Origin: Neckera pumila | Lineage: Eukaryota > Streptophyta > Bryopsida > Hypnales > Neckeraceae | Direction: 5' to 3' | NCBI GenBank assembly: GCA_963969595.1 | Contig: OZ018415.1 | Coordinates: 13,020,001-13,084,000 of the forward strand | DNA: 64,000 bases | Shown here: piece by piece, positions 43,225 through 54,745 of the stretch | Layout: each line of letters begins with the position of its first letter | Numbering within the stretch: position 1 is the first letter of the stretch | Notes under the pieces: generated by a model | The model's input: the letters and a program-made list of their open reading frames with translations, nothing else | The model's database searches: none | What the model was told of the DNA's origin: nothing | Position numbers and translations under genes: made by a program

Positions 43225-43706
43225 CATTAGGAAAAAGTTGAACCTTGGAAGAGGCCGTGAGACCTGAGAACGCAGGGAACGCAAGCCGAAAAAAAAAAAA
43301 AAAAAAAAAAAATTTTTTTTTTTTTTTTTTTTGCGACAGCGAACTGTAGGCGCGGAACAGCACGGAACAGCAGGGAACATTGCAGCTGAACTGCTTAAAA
43401 AAACATTAAAATTTTTTTTTATTAAAATAAATTCAAAATTACAAAATTTTCAGATCTGACATGGCACTACACATGCCATGTCAGACTGCAATCATTATAA
43501 TTTTTATTATTTTATTATTTTTATTTATTATTTTTATTATTATTTATTTATTATTATTATTTTTTTAATATTTTAATATTTTTTATTTTTTTAATATTTT
43601 TTTAATATTTTTTAATTGTAAATCACTGTTGAGTTCCCTTGAGTTCCCTGGAGGGGAAGCTTACACTATGAAGCAGCCCCTTCCAGGGTTCAATTTTTTT
43701 CTAATG
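43225..43706. mobile_element. Inverted-repeat element with an A/T palindrome core
   Basis: Arms CATTAGGAAAAAGTTGAACC and the inverse GGTTCAATTTTTTTCTAATG lie at 43,225-43,257 and about 43,675-43,706. The aligned right-copy sequence near 55,225 (gaaactacattagacagg) lacks the element. The interior holds gggaacg words, a run of about 22 A followed by about 22 T (43,291-43,333) and a TTATT microsatellite (43,490-43,620). It is non-coding. Its CATTAG terminus recurs in elements at 46.8-47.5 kb. Confidence 0.6.
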
Positions 43707-43918
43707 ACAATAAATAGTACCCTGTGCGAAGGTCAAATTCGGCAGAAATTAAGTCATTTATGTAAAAAAAGTGCCACATGTCATCTTGTGAATGGTCCAA
43801 CACGTGGACCTTTGAGAAATTCAATTTTGGCGCTTAGGTGCTGAATCAGACCTTCACATACAGTATTTGGAATAACCAAAATTACAAAGACAGTGAACGT
43901 CAATTTTCTACAAGAATC

Positions 43919-44072
43919 AATATTTCGTTAAAATGGCTTTATTCTACAAACTTTGCACTTTTACGTGTAGATTGTAGATAGTGATGTCTGAAATCTATAC
44001 CTATCAATCTATCCTAGCAATGAATGGAAAAATGGCATATAGAATACTACCATTTTATCAAAATTTCCCATC
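43919..44072 (+). mobile_element. Small MITE with ATTTCGTTAAAATGGC termini
   Basis: It starts atatttcgttaaaatggc and ends with the imperfect inverse accattttatcaaaat. It contains the gtctgaaatctatac phrase shared with the 52.4 and 56.1 kb members. It is non-coding. Confidence 0.6.
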
Positions 44073-44267
44073 AAGACAAAAATTGTGACATATAATCACA
44101 TATCTTCTCATAGGCCTGAGTTTTAGGCTACAAATTAGGATTGTTATGGATTTTTGGATTTTGGTTTCAGGTTGGGTGGCCTATCTTCAACAAAAGTAAT
44201 AGAATATTGTCAATTTAACAAAACTGACAGTTATGCTCCTCAAAATGTTTTGTGCACTTAAAAGATA

Positions 44268-44412
44268 TTTCATTAAAATGGCAATATTCTTGATTCTTCT
44301 ACCATTTTTTCCATCTATTTTCTAGGACTGGTATAGATTTGAAACCACATGGACTAAACCTACAACTGTCAAGTTTATAGAATATTGCCATTCTAACAAA
44401 ACATCCATTATC
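44268..44412 (+). mobile_element. Second small MITE of the same family
   Basis: It starts gatatttcattaaaatggc and ends attgccattctaacaaaac. It is more diverged than its neighbour at 43.9 kb, and the interior has lost the palindrome. Confidence 0.5.
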
Positions 44413-44415
44413 TTT

Positions 44416-44800
44416 TATCCCTAAAGGACCATTGTCCCTTTGGGGAACAAATGAGATTTCGAGTAGGTACCTATTGGCTCACTGGCTAAATTTTTGTATT
44501 TTTTTTTGTGTTTTCTTTTGAAGATAAAGCGATAAGCTTCGTGGGAATATAATTTTTTTTTCAATCGGTGCATGGGAACAAAAGGTATGCCCAAAGAAGC
44601 TCAAAACAAGGAAGAAAGGGCAATAAAAACAATTTGCAAAAATTTTAAAAGAAAATTTGAATTTTTTTTACCATAGATTATAATTTTGTCTATTTGAATT
44701 CTGAAAAGCTTTCATTCATTCATTCCATTTGGATTTGTTATAAGAAAGTTATGGACAATCTTTTTTTTTGGACACTTAGAGCATTTTTCTAAAAAAAATA
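44416..44800 (+). mobile_element. 5' part of the 930-bp TTAA element family
   Basis: The sequence follows 660-1,050: TCCCTAAAGGACCATTGTCC, then a gtaggtacctat phrase, gcttcgtgggaatataat and aagttatggacaat. It stops near 44,800, where a Stowaway-like end begins. Confidence 0.5.
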
Positions 44801-44830
44801 CTACCTCCGTCCTACTAAAAACCTCCAAAA
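44801..44830 (+). mobile_element. Possible Stowaway-type MITE end
   Basis: The word ctacctccgtcctactaaaa resembles the plant Stowaway/mariner terminus CTCCCTCCGT and is preceded by TA. I could not find the opposite terminus. Confidence 0.35.
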
Positions 44831-45072
44831 AGCTTCTCCTTGAGGAATTAACTATATTTGTAGTCATAGTGCCAGCAACACATGCATTCAAGAAAGAGTA
44901 ACCCATCCCTTAGATCTATGCAAAATCTCCAGCTTAGATGTTGTCATTTGGGGTAGGGTTGTCACATCGAACGTTCTAAGGTCACCGGACGTCTCGGACG
45001 GATGAGCGAACTGGACCGGACGGACAAACAGTCCGTGCCAGTTTGCACAACAATCAAAACCATGGAGTTGGG

Positions 45073-45275
45073 CGATTGGGCGGGGACTTAAAGGACTGGG
45101 CGGGGATTTAAGGGCGGGGACTTAAAGGACTGGGCGGGGATTTAAGGGTGGGGACTTAAGGGCGGGGACTTAAGGGCGGGGACTTAAAGACGGGGCTTGG
45201 ACTTAAGGGACTGGGGCGGGGACTTAAGGGCGGGGACTTAAGGGCGGGGACATCAAGACAAGGTGGGGACTTAAA
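45073..45275 (+). repeat. GC-rich minisatellite of about 15 bp
   Basis: Units of ggcggggacttaagg and variants (ggcggggatttaagg, ggcggggacttaaaggact) are repeated about twelve times in AT-rich surroundings. Two similar words, ccggacgtctcggacgga (about 44,985) and ccggacgtctcgaacgga (about 45,320), flank it as direct repeats. Confidence 0.85.
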
Positions 45276-45399
45276 GATAAAGTCAATTATATGTTGACTA
45301 CATCGGACGGGCGGAACCTCAACCGGACGTCTCGAACGGACAAGCAGGCAGGCAGGTGACTTGTCTGGTGTGATAACCCTGGTTTAGGCACCCAAAATC

Positions 45400-46790
45400 C
45401 ATATAGAAAGTATGATATTTGTACATAATTTTGAAATGCTGCCAGCTCTGTCATTTTAGACAATTTAAAGGGTGGTGGCAACAATGGGAGCCTAAGAACA
45501 TGTTTTCCAACCTAAATATCCGCAATAAGAAAAATTGGCCTACTTTATGATCAAATTTTTATAGCACCAAAGTGGGCACTAAATACATCGTCAACTCTAC
45601 AAAATAAAGAAGGAATCAATATAAGATGCCTCATGTGGGCAAGGCCAAGCTTGCAAGGCCTTATATATGCTTCAAGATTGTTTCACTTGCCTCCACAAGG
45701 TTGTTCAATACAACAAACACTTCCTCAACAACCAAAATCAAGAAACGGAGCTTTTTAGTGGGACAAACATAGTCCCCTTTAAAATAAACAATGGAAAGTT
45801 ATTTATAACTTATGCTTTGATCACCTATAACATAAATTTTTTATTTTGAAAAATGAATTGAATGATTGAAATACATGTGAAAAAACCTTTGATTTGCTGT
45901 TCCATAGCAACAAAAGTGGTGAAGTGGTGAATCCTTATTAATCTATATATATGCATCAACCATGGGACAATAATGGATCATCCTAGCTTTGAAGACATGA
46001 AAAATATAGAGTTGTAAGCATTATGTACTGTTTTTTAGATCCTACATTTTTTTAAATTATTCCAACCATACTTGCTACAAGATCATAAAATTTAAAACTA
46101 TAAACTTCAAAATTCAATCTATAGTAATTAAAATGGGCCCTTCAAAATGTGTCACTAACCCAAAATCACCCTCATCACCTTGGATACATCTCAAAAATCA
46201 GTATGTACCTATGTGGAGTCACATAAGAAATAATTTTGGAACCTCTACCAAAAAAACTTTGACTTGTATAACTTTTACTTTGTATCCAAATGCCACGTTC
46301 TTTGAGTGTGTTGGAACCTCTTTTCATAGTTTCACTTGCCAATCTGACCAGTCTAATAATCACAACTAAGCAATAGGCACACTAGCAAAAGTGGCGGTTT
46401 TAACTTTTCAGGATCTTACCGCCTAATCATACTCCAATTTGACGGCATATTTGTGCATTTGAATTTCTACGAATTCTACATTTTCCAAATCTAACCCTCC
46501 CTCTCAACCATTGAAACTCTTCCAAATTAATGTAATTCAAAGTCTTGCATTAATTAAATTATGTAAATATGATCATTATAGATACAAATTAAGAGCATGT
46601 CCACCACTATATGCTTTGGATCCAACACTCTTCAAATTGGATGAAAAGTGCTATGGGTCCTTTACAATATTATCTTGAACAACTCATCCTAATGTGTTAA
46701 GGAATGGCTTTTGAAATCACTATTCATCCTAAGTTAGTTGCTGTATCCTTTATTCTACTTGATGTCTTTATGAGTGATCATTTGACTATT
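45400..46790. other. AT-rich intergenic DNA, no gene
   Basis: Short ORFs only. Near 46,385-46,430 the words gtggcggttttaac and ttaccgcctaat suggest a small inverted repeat. Confidence 0.35.
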
Positions 46791-46794
46791 TATC

Positions 46795-47520
46795 ATTAGA
46801 GAAAATTTCAGGCCTTTGGAGGTACCCTGAAATAGTATTTTGGAGGGCTAAAAATTTATTTTTTCCCCTATTTTTGGCTTTTTGCGCAGCAGATTCTGTA
46901 GTGACAAGGGTCATTAGAAAAAAAAAAGCAGCCCAACGAAGGGCTACTTTAAATTGACATGGCCAAGCTATTTCAAGCTTGGCCTGCAATCTTGAAATGG
47001 TTGTTGGTGAGCAGCTAGCTTGGCTAATTGCTTGCCGAAATAGTCAACTTTCGTATTTTTTTTATTATTTTATTTATTTATTTTTTACTTGCAAATTTGG
47101 ATTTCTGCCACTGTCACAACAGAAAATGATGCACGGAATTAGGGCAAAAACAATTTTTCAACCTTGAAAAATACTATTTCAGGGTCTTTTCGAGGGTTGT
47201 TCCACAACCCTCCGGAGGCCTGAAATTTTCTATAATGTGCAAGAAGTCAATTTTGTGAGTAAGAAATTAATTAAAATAACAAAATGAAAATAAAAAATTG
47301 TAATCTTAAAAAATCTTAAGAAAATAAAAAACAAAAACAAAAAGACAAAAAACAAAAATAAAAAAAGTACAAAAGCTGACTGTTTTGGCGAGCAATTAGC
47401 CAAACTGATTGCTCACCAGACACCAGGGGCCATTTTGAGATTGACAAGCCAAGCTTGAAATAGCTTGGCCTATCAATTTGGGGTAGCCCTTTGGAGGACT
47501 GCTTTTTTCTCTAATGGGGC
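46795..47520. mobile_element. Two interleaved inverted-repeat elements
   Basis: Arm pair 1 is 46,795-46,852 and 47,160-47,235 (gaaaatttcaggcct and its inverse, with ctgaaatagtatttt). Arm pair 2 is about 46,910-47,055 and 47,378-47,520, over 140 bp each, including ggccaagctatttcaagctt. The order is 1L-2L-1R-2R, which simple nesting cannot give. Both families end in CATTAG, like the element at 43,225. It is non-coding. Confidence 0.65.
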
Positions 47521-47822
47521 TATGTTTTGGAAGCAATGGTGAGGAACAAGGAAATTCAAGGCCCTTCAAACCTAGATGAAAAATTTGAGCGTGTAATTAT
47601 TAATTGGATGTGTAACAGTGACCATGTTCTATTTATGTTGGGATTTTTTAAACTTTGGTGACTATTTTTTAAAGTTTGGTGACTATTTGCGCTATTTGGA
47701 GAACAACCTTCAAAAATTCATAATAACTCTTACTTTTGTCAAAATAATATTATTTTTATTTTTATTTTGAAAAAAAATAGAAATCCGTTGCAAAACACAT
47801 AACTACTGAAAATAAATAAATA
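47521..47822. other. AT-rich spacer, no gene
   Basis: A short direct duplication of aactttggtgactattt occurs near 47,655-47,690. Nothing else is seen. Confidence 0.4.
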
Positions 47823-48748
47823 AAACCCCTAAAGTTCCATTGGCCCTATGGAGCCAAAATGCGACTTTGGATAGGCTCCTAACTGTTCAAATCTTGTTGT
47901 GATTTTTTGAAACTTTTGGAGAGGTATAAAAATACATAAGGTTCTTGGGAATATAATTTTTGTGTCAATTGGTGCCTGGGAGCAAAAGTTATAGAACAAC
48001 AAGCCAAAAAGAGAGGTCCGCGGGCAGCACAAAAAAATCATAAAAAATTTGATTTCTAAATTTTAAATTTTTTGCCTAGAATGTTATATTTTGATGTACA
48101 TGTTAAGCTTTGATTCAGTCTATTTAGATTAGAGATGAGAAAGTTATGGACAATTTTGTTTTTTGGGCAATCTAAGCATCTTTTTTATAAAATAATTTAT
48201 GGAGCTCAATTTTAAATGCAATTTTTGAAATATTTTAGAATTTTTTTTGGATAGGATTAAGTTTTTTTGCTAGAACAATCTCGTTGTTGGGTTATTGTAG
48301 TTCAATTCCATTTTAGAGAAATTAAAAATTTAATTTTTTGTTCAACCATGGACCTACTTCTATTTAACAATTTTTCAAAGAATGAAAATCAAACTTTTTT
48401 TCCTTGAATTTTTCTTTTAAGACTCTTAATTCAATCCTTCAGCATATAAATTTTAAATTCAAAAGTTGTAGTGCCAAAAAGATTTCCACAAATGGCAATC
48501 AAAGTCATCTAAAATTGCAAGACAAGAGTCCAAAAAATTTCTTTTCAACTTTGAATGCTAATATCTTCTAATTGGTACAGTCAAACTTCATGAAATTCTT
48601 AATACATGATCTCAGATAAGTGAAGCACAAGATCCTATGGTTAGATTCTTTAGATACTGATTTTTCTGCATTCTTGAGTGAATGCAACAAAAACGGCAGT
48701 TTTTATGTGTTTTTTGGCAGGAAAATGGCCTTTGAACTTTAGGGTTAA
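47823..48748 (+). mobile_element. 930-bp TTAA element copy beside the right duplicated block
   Basis: It starts CCCCTAAAGTTCCATTGGCC and ends TTTGAACTTTAGGG before TTAA (48,745-48,748). The left TTAA has decayed to AAAA. The interior follows 660-1,592. Confidence 0.5.
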
Positions 48749-49184
48749 TTCCTAATTTGCTATTGCCTCTTCCGTTGACCTATTTTCGGTTCCTCTACAT
48801 TAACGCAGGCTCGCAGACTGTAATTGGTTGCTTTGGCTAAAGCTCTCCCTAGCCATTGATCTGCCAATTTCTCTCTTGCAATGAAATCCCGTTTCATTTG
48901 TGTCAAAAAAGAAAACGGAATCTGGCAGTTGTGACAGATAGCACCATCCCCTGCAATATAATAAAAAAACAATTGTCACAGAAAACAGTGCAATGCACTT
49001 TGATATGACAGCACTCCGCAAAGCTAGCGCTAACATAAGTTATCAAGTGCAGGAGCAAATTTATTATCAATTTTTACCAGCAGAAATACTTATTTCTAGC
49101 TTTCAGAAATGACTTGAAAAGACCATCGACATCCGCCGATAGTCCACGTGACCTGTGTTCAGACAGGAATTCATGATGATCATT

Positions 49185-49446
49185 TTTTAATCTTTTTTAA
49201 ATTGAGGAACCATTGCATAAAAAAGAACACTAATAACAACAACCAAGCCGAGAGGCTGGACACTGAAAAGATAAGATCAGGAACCAAAAACCAAAAGGGT
49301 TAAGAGCCTGTTGAATCAAGTAGAGAGGAGGACCCTTCTTATTCCAGATGATTTTAGAGCCAGATCTATGTGCTAGAGACTAAGAATGAATCCAAATGCG
49401 GTCAAACTGAGACCAAATACTAGCAACCTGATTAGGGCGTTGGTAG
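49185..49446 (-). mobile_element. 5'-truncated LINE insertion with a 15-bp target duplication
   Basis: The flanks TTCATGATGATCATT at 49,170-49,184 and 49,447-49,461 are identical. The insert begins ttttaatctttttt on plus, an A-rich tail on minus. Its 3'-end sequence resembles the fragment at 13,150-13,500. The left duplicate (near 3,690) has the single, uninterrupted site. Confidence 0.8.
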
Positions 49447-49626
49447 TTCATGATGATCATTGACAACCCTCAATCACCACCACAGAGTTTTGTCTATCAA
49501 TTTCACTTGCAGATGTTGAAAATCCAGTTTCTTTACGAATCACCTTACGTCGAGGTCAGTTTTGGCTTTCGATCTAAATTTGGTAACGATGAGAATGTTG
49601 AATCTTTTGAGAAATTTTCACTTACA

Positions 49627-50510
49627 CTTATTTGAACATACAAAACAGGATCCTCATATCAAAACGAATTAAAAATAATGCTCTATTAGAGGAAAAGGTT
49701 CGGGTGAAAGAGAATTTGCTCAAAATACGGTAGATGCAAATTTACAGAATGAACGAAAGCTTTTAGGACCAAATTGATATTAACTATTCAAATGGATGAC
49801 AGTGAGTGATTGCTAGTACACGTTCTCAACCTGTAGTAGTTGTAGTGTAGGTGGCAGTTGTAAAATGTAAAATGTTGTAACTGACAAATTGCCAAGCCTC
49901 CTCCAGTCCTCCCCAGAGCCAAGAAATTGAAATGATGATACCTCCCTGATACAACCTTTACACATAATCACAAGTCACTTGACCATCACATATTTTCACT
50001 ATTTTCCATTTACACTTTTATAAATACTCATGAATGAAGCACTCTATAGAAGTATTTCTAGACTCCATTTTGTGACATGATCATGTGGCATCCTAGTATC
50101 GTAGGCAATAGGATATTCTTTGTAAAGACATTTTTACGGACTCATCTCACGCCTTTTCCTAGGCTCAGTAAGGGTAGCTTTGCATGTCATTGAGTTGCTT
50201 TCTAAAATGTTCAAACTCACCTTAAAAATGTTCTCCCCTTGAAAATGTAAAAATTTTCACCAAAGACGTGGTCCTTTGGTTTTGTGTGCTATTTCCTTTA
50301 TCAATGGAATCTGTCCATGTGTAACGTGTGTAAAGAAAAATAAAGAAAAATAACAAAAAATGGTTTCCCTTACATATAGGCTGAAGTTTAGAAATACCAC
50401 ATATGTTATATCAAGCAAATTTTGCCAATTTCGGTCTCTACTGACTCAGAAGCAAGTGTAAACGGCCCAGGCAGCAGGCGCCTACGTAAAAAGGCAGCAG
50501 AAATCCCAAA
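49627..50510. other. Segment absent from the left copy, no gene
   Basis: Homology with the left copy stops after ttcacttaca and resumes at atagaatactgtacca. The interior is AT-rich with no recognisable ORF or clear terminal repeats, so it may be an insertion here or a deletion in the left copy. Confidence 0.5.
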
Positions 50511-50525
50511 TGTCATAGAATACTG

Positions 50526-50692
50526 TACCAGACATAACATTCAGTAGCTCTACAGTGATGGTGTGGTATATTGCACACTCCAATAGTGCTTCATGAGTAG
50601 CTACTGATGAATTAGACACGTGGAAGATGTAGAGGCACACCATCACTGTAGAACCAAGGCAACATCAACACATGTTACTGAATGTTATGGAC
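50526..50692. mobile_element. Foldback MITE of about 165 bp
   Basis: It starts cataacattcagtagctcta and ends with the inverse tactgaatgttatg. Inside, cagtgatggtgtg pairs with cacaccatcactg. The left copy lacks it at the matching site (near 3,865). Confidence 0.65.
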
Positions 50693-51779
50693 ACTAGGAA
50701 AAGAATCGACAGCTTGAACACAAACTGACATCTTCCAATATCTAAACTGGACCGATTCTCCTGTGAGAAATGCAGTTAGTGAACCACAGTCTGGACGGCA
50801 CTGCAGAACTACACTGTACCGAATGCGCGCCGATCTGACGGTAGAGTACTACTGTACAAACCCAGGGTTATTGAGTTTCCCAGTCAGGAAAGTGCCTGCT
50901 TCCCAAGGCTCGGGGGTGTTCACTCTACAGTCTGCACTGAAGTACAACGTCGGCGTGCCTCGCATGCCGGCACGACACGCGTGATGGCCAGGACCAACCA
51001 GCGCATGGCCGCACAAATTCGGCGATCCAGTTCAATCATTTCTTCCTGCAATCCCGCCCGGAGAAGCACTGGAACTTATCAGTATTCACCGACGACAATC
51101 AACTTTTCCAAATCTAAACGCATCTTATAGAACCCCTCCAACGACATTCTGGCCCGGAGCCTGGCATGAGGGGAAAATGGGGAATGCAAAACGGAGGCAT
51201 TTCAAGTTATATAGGACGTAGACAGAAGATCTTCATTCTTGCAAGTTCGAACCTTGCTTCGCATCCCTACATCCCCACATGGCACAATTCAGAATCTGAC
51301 CCAAAAAGGTGAAGCACCAAGTGACCAATTAGACTACACAGGTTTGTATCTTTCAATAATGTGCATTGCACGAATTTACCGGCGTGACACTATTTTGAAC
51401 TAGTGCACAGGTACGGTTGAAATAATACTGTATCGTACCAATTTCCACAACAATTATAAAATGTTGGGACCCTAATTTTCAAGCTTCGTGATGCTTGCTA
51501 CTTTCACCCTCAGTACCAGTACGACAAAACAGTGTAGCTGGTCGATCCGATTCCTGAAATTAGAGCGGAGAGCTCCAGAAACACAAAATCAACCACCCAC
51601 GTACAGACGGAACCTCAAAGAGAAGGCCCAGTTTTGTAATGAACTCCGACCTGGTCGTTCCGTTTCGCTGACGTACCCGCGAGTTCCGCATGGATCTTCC
51701 CACCTCCCACCTTGACTTTTAAAAAACCAACAAAATAATTACAGCCGGTCCCTGCCACGTCCCCACCCCGACCAGCAAC

Positions 51780-51792
51780 AAGTACATAAAAC
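51780..51792 (+). promoter_or_regulatory. Candidate TATA box of the right secreted-protein gene
   Basis: The word agtacataaaacc lies about 140 bp before the ATG, equivalent to 4,977-4,988 in the left copy with one extra A. Confidence 0.35.
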
Positions 51793-51930
51793 CCCAACAC
51801 CCCACACTCCAGTCACACATCTCCACACAGCCAGCTTCAGCTTCTCAGTTCGATCCTCCGCCAGCTTCCAGCCCGTCGTCACTTTCGAGCTCCAGCATTC
51901 CATTCGATTCGTTCTTCCTGACCTAGCGCA

Positions 51931-52320
51931 ATGGCGACGTCGTCGGCGATGAAGTCGAGCCTGGTGCTGGTGCTGCTGCTGAGCGCCGTGGTGGCCTCGC
52001 ACGCCGCCCACGAAGTGTCCTGCAAGAACACTTGCAAGGATCCCATCTGGCTGAATGGGATCTTGGTCCTCGAGGGCAAGTCGGCCAAATTGGAGCTGGG
52101 GCTGGAGTTGGACATCTTGGTGGAGGTGATCGACTTGGAGGGCGTGAAGCACTCTGCCACGTACAAGTGCCCCGAGGACGTCACGGAGCTGGAATTCCTG
52201 TACAACAAGGTCACCGGCTTCCTGGTGGTGAAGATCACCGCGATGCTCAACCTCGTCTCCCTCCTGGGGACCGTGTTGGGCGCGTTGTTCCCCCTCATCA
52301 AGTGCCTTTTGCACGTGTAG
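51931..52320 (+). CDS. Small secreted four-cysteine protein, copy 2
   Basis: 129 aa, the paralogue of 5,126-5,515, with the same signal peptide, the same four cysteines and an identical C-terminal third. Differences from copy 1 are K45L, A48E, V52A, A68D, D70E and A82E, plus three synonymous codons. The right protein is thus more acidic by about four charges. Codons 1-44 and 83-129, and about 60 bp after the stop, are identical at the DNA level, whereas the leader just before the ATG differs at several bases. This points to recent conversion of the ends, or to selection on the central segment. The family is not recognised. Overlapping minus-strand ORFs are shadows. Confidence 0.8.
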   Translation: MATSSAMKSSLVLVLLLSAVVASHAAHEVSCKNTCKDPIWLNGILVLEGKSAKLELGLELDILVEVIDLEGVKHSATYKCPEDVTELEFLYNKVTGFLVVKITAMLNLVSLLGTVLGALFPLIKCLLHV

Positions 52321-52378
52321 CATGGTACGCTACCTCGCTAGCTAGCTCTTAACCCAATCAGCATGCATGGCGTGATAG

Positions 52379-52714
52379 ATGGCATATTTCGTTAAAATGG
52401 CGGTATTCCATTACAATGGCACGTTATTCAGTTCAGGACGGTCATTCTGAAATCTACATTCATAGTACATTCTAAATATCTACGGTTGTCCTAGATATCT
52501 GACATCTATACCAGTCCTAGATTTTTTAGAACGGTCGGTCTGAAATCTATATCGTTTCTAGATTTTTGAAATCTACAACCGTCTTAGATGTCTGGAATCT
52601 ATACCTGCCTTCTAGATGTTCAGAACGGGCGGTCTAAAAAAATGGCACGGGGAATATGGCACAAGGAAAATGTGGCACTGGGAATACCGCCATTTTATCG
52701 AAATATAGGATATA
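52379..52714 (+). mobile_element. Full-length MITE carrying three palindromes
   Basis: Left terminus atggcatatttcgttaaaat, then ggcggtattcc; right terminus ggaataccgccattttatcg, then aaatata. It is missing from the left copy, where gtgatag joins gctttgg directly, and atag is repeated at the two ends. The palindrome variants lie at 52,431-52,452, 52,525-52,546 and 52,618-52,639 (gttcagaacgggcggtctaa). It is non-coding. Confidence 0.75.
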
Positions 52715-54654
52715 GGCTTTGGAACGAAATTAATATTTGCAAGTTGGGCTTCAGTTGGTATCTATCTTTGGAAATTGGAATGAATGTAGCGCAATGCAAC
52801 ATGGTACATTGCTGCTTGCCGCTCCTGGGCTGTACACACTGGTGCGTCGTTGTGGCTTCGTTTGTCTCTCACTGATAATCATGCATGTATTTGGTCCCAT
52901 CTGCAAAGTGAGACCGTGGAGTACTTTCAGACTTGTCCCTGTGTACCTGGAACATGCAGAGTCCGAAATTCCAATCCTGAAGCCGTGTGTTTCTCTGGAC
53001 GCGCCAGGCATGCAGTTCCATTGAAATCCACCGTTGGGACGAAGATGTGGTTCTGGTTTCAGCTCTTTCTGCATCAGTGGTGTTTACCAACTTTCCTTTG
53101 TGAATGCAGGTTCGGTTACCTGTGATCGATGGTTTGCTGCGACTTCAGGGAACCAGCTGAAGGACTCGAAGCTTGCTCGTCATCAGAGTCCGATGTCCTT
53201 CTAGCTCTATGTAGATCGGGCCAGTTTATTGTATCAGTTTGCGATTGAATTTGTTGCGTTGCACTATATACTTTCTTTTTACCCAGTTCTTCCCTCTCAG
53301 TAGGTCGTCTTTGCAATCAGTGATTCGTACTACTGCTGGATACTATTGTCGTGGCACGTAGTGCAGCTCTTGACTAGCAGTGACATATTTCCAGTCAGCT
53401 TGCCTGTGAGCTGCTGGTTCTACCGTTCTTGGAGACGAAACACTGGATTGACTTTTCTTAGTTTCCATTACTTGGGGTTCCACCCAGACTGATTATACGT
53501 GTCGAACTGCCTGCAGTGGCATGTATTTCTATTTCTAGTAATAAACTCCAGTCTCCGAATATAAGAATTGTCCAATTATCCTTGATGAAATTCGAAGCTC
53601 TCACTATCTTCCCTTCAATTCTGGTAGAGAGGATGTCTGCATCTCTTAGGCACCTTGACTTCATAAGTAACGTGTGCGGCCGAACTAATGCGAATAAGGA
53701 TCTTTGAACGTATTTATTTATGCCATCTAGTATCCCACTGTTGCAAATTCAATCCAATACTAGGAAAGGGAACGTTAACTCATTGACCAATCGCTGTTCC
53801 TCAATTGGAGGTAATTGAAAATTGAAAAGTATATGCAGATACTACGTACATCAATCGAAAGTGAGTAGAAATTTAAATTGGGAAAGTGTATACGTGCAAA
53901 ACTCTAACCACAGCCCACTTGCAGTCAGTACGTTGCAGTTGAGAACAGTAGTTGTCTAGAATCCATGATTCCATTCAAGGTCTCAGCGTTGTCACCATTG
54001 TGGCAATTTGCGCAACGCCAGCTAGATTTATTTTCAGCGATGTCTCCAAATAACCCGCTTCGCTCTGCACTACCATGACCGTGGTCGACACCTATCACAA
54101 GGCAGTTTGCATGAAGAGCTTAGCGAGCATCACGTAAATGAAACGGGGTTTACAATTCGTATTGAGACAGTACCAGCCGCATGATGAAGTGGTAAACTCC
54201 GTTTCAGTTCCATTTTATATGGTAAACTCTTCTAGCTCCCTTGTGCGAGTGAGCGAGCTCCACATACACGAGCGTGGTTGTAAAATTACATTTTAATGAC
54301 ACATATCGACGAACGCTGAGACTGGTGATCCGCCTCATGGACTGCATCCTCCCATACTAGCTACCTGTTCTATGAAGTTACTATCTTAGTTTACTCTGTG
54401 AATGCCGGTTTGTTCACCGAAGATTGTTTGCGGCGTATCCAGAGAATCAGCGGTAGAAGATTAGACTAAATGATGCTTTCGCCTTGCTTTCGCCCAGTTT
54501 TTTTCCATCTTTGCAGGTCTTCTTTCTAATCAGTCGGAGTGCTGGATATATACTACTGGGAGCGACACGAAGTGCAGCTCGAGAAGTTTTTTCAGTAAGC
54601 TGCTGTTTCTAACGTTTGTGGAGACGAATCGTACACTGGTTGACTTTTCTTATC

Positions 54655-54745
54655 TTTTATTTATTTTTTATTTTAACACACAGACAATTTCCAATTGAAT
54701 GAGGAAAGAGTACACAGAAACAGAGGAGCACGTCCCCGGCGGAGC
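54655..54745 (-). mobile_element. LINE 3'-tail remnant
   Basis: The T-rich stretch tttatttattttttatttta is followed by cagacaatttcca and gaggaaagagtaca, as in the better defined insert at 57,197. The third copy (near 42,880) lacks it. Confidence 0.5.

Larger units (their letters stand above)
36125..43900 (+). repeat. Duplicated block, third copy (gene-less), split by the copia element
   Basis: The parts 36,125-37,282 and 42,762-43,224 together follow 53,525-55,225: ctccgagactaagcattga, aggcaccttaacttc, ggtgacccgcctcacc, the actaaatgct phrase after the copia element, and gagaagggaaagctttcacg near 43,112. A short stretch near 43,870-43,890 (attacaaagacagtgaacg) matches 55,255-55,272 after an inserted element. 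The secreted-protein gene and its 5' half are absent. Confidence 0.7.
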
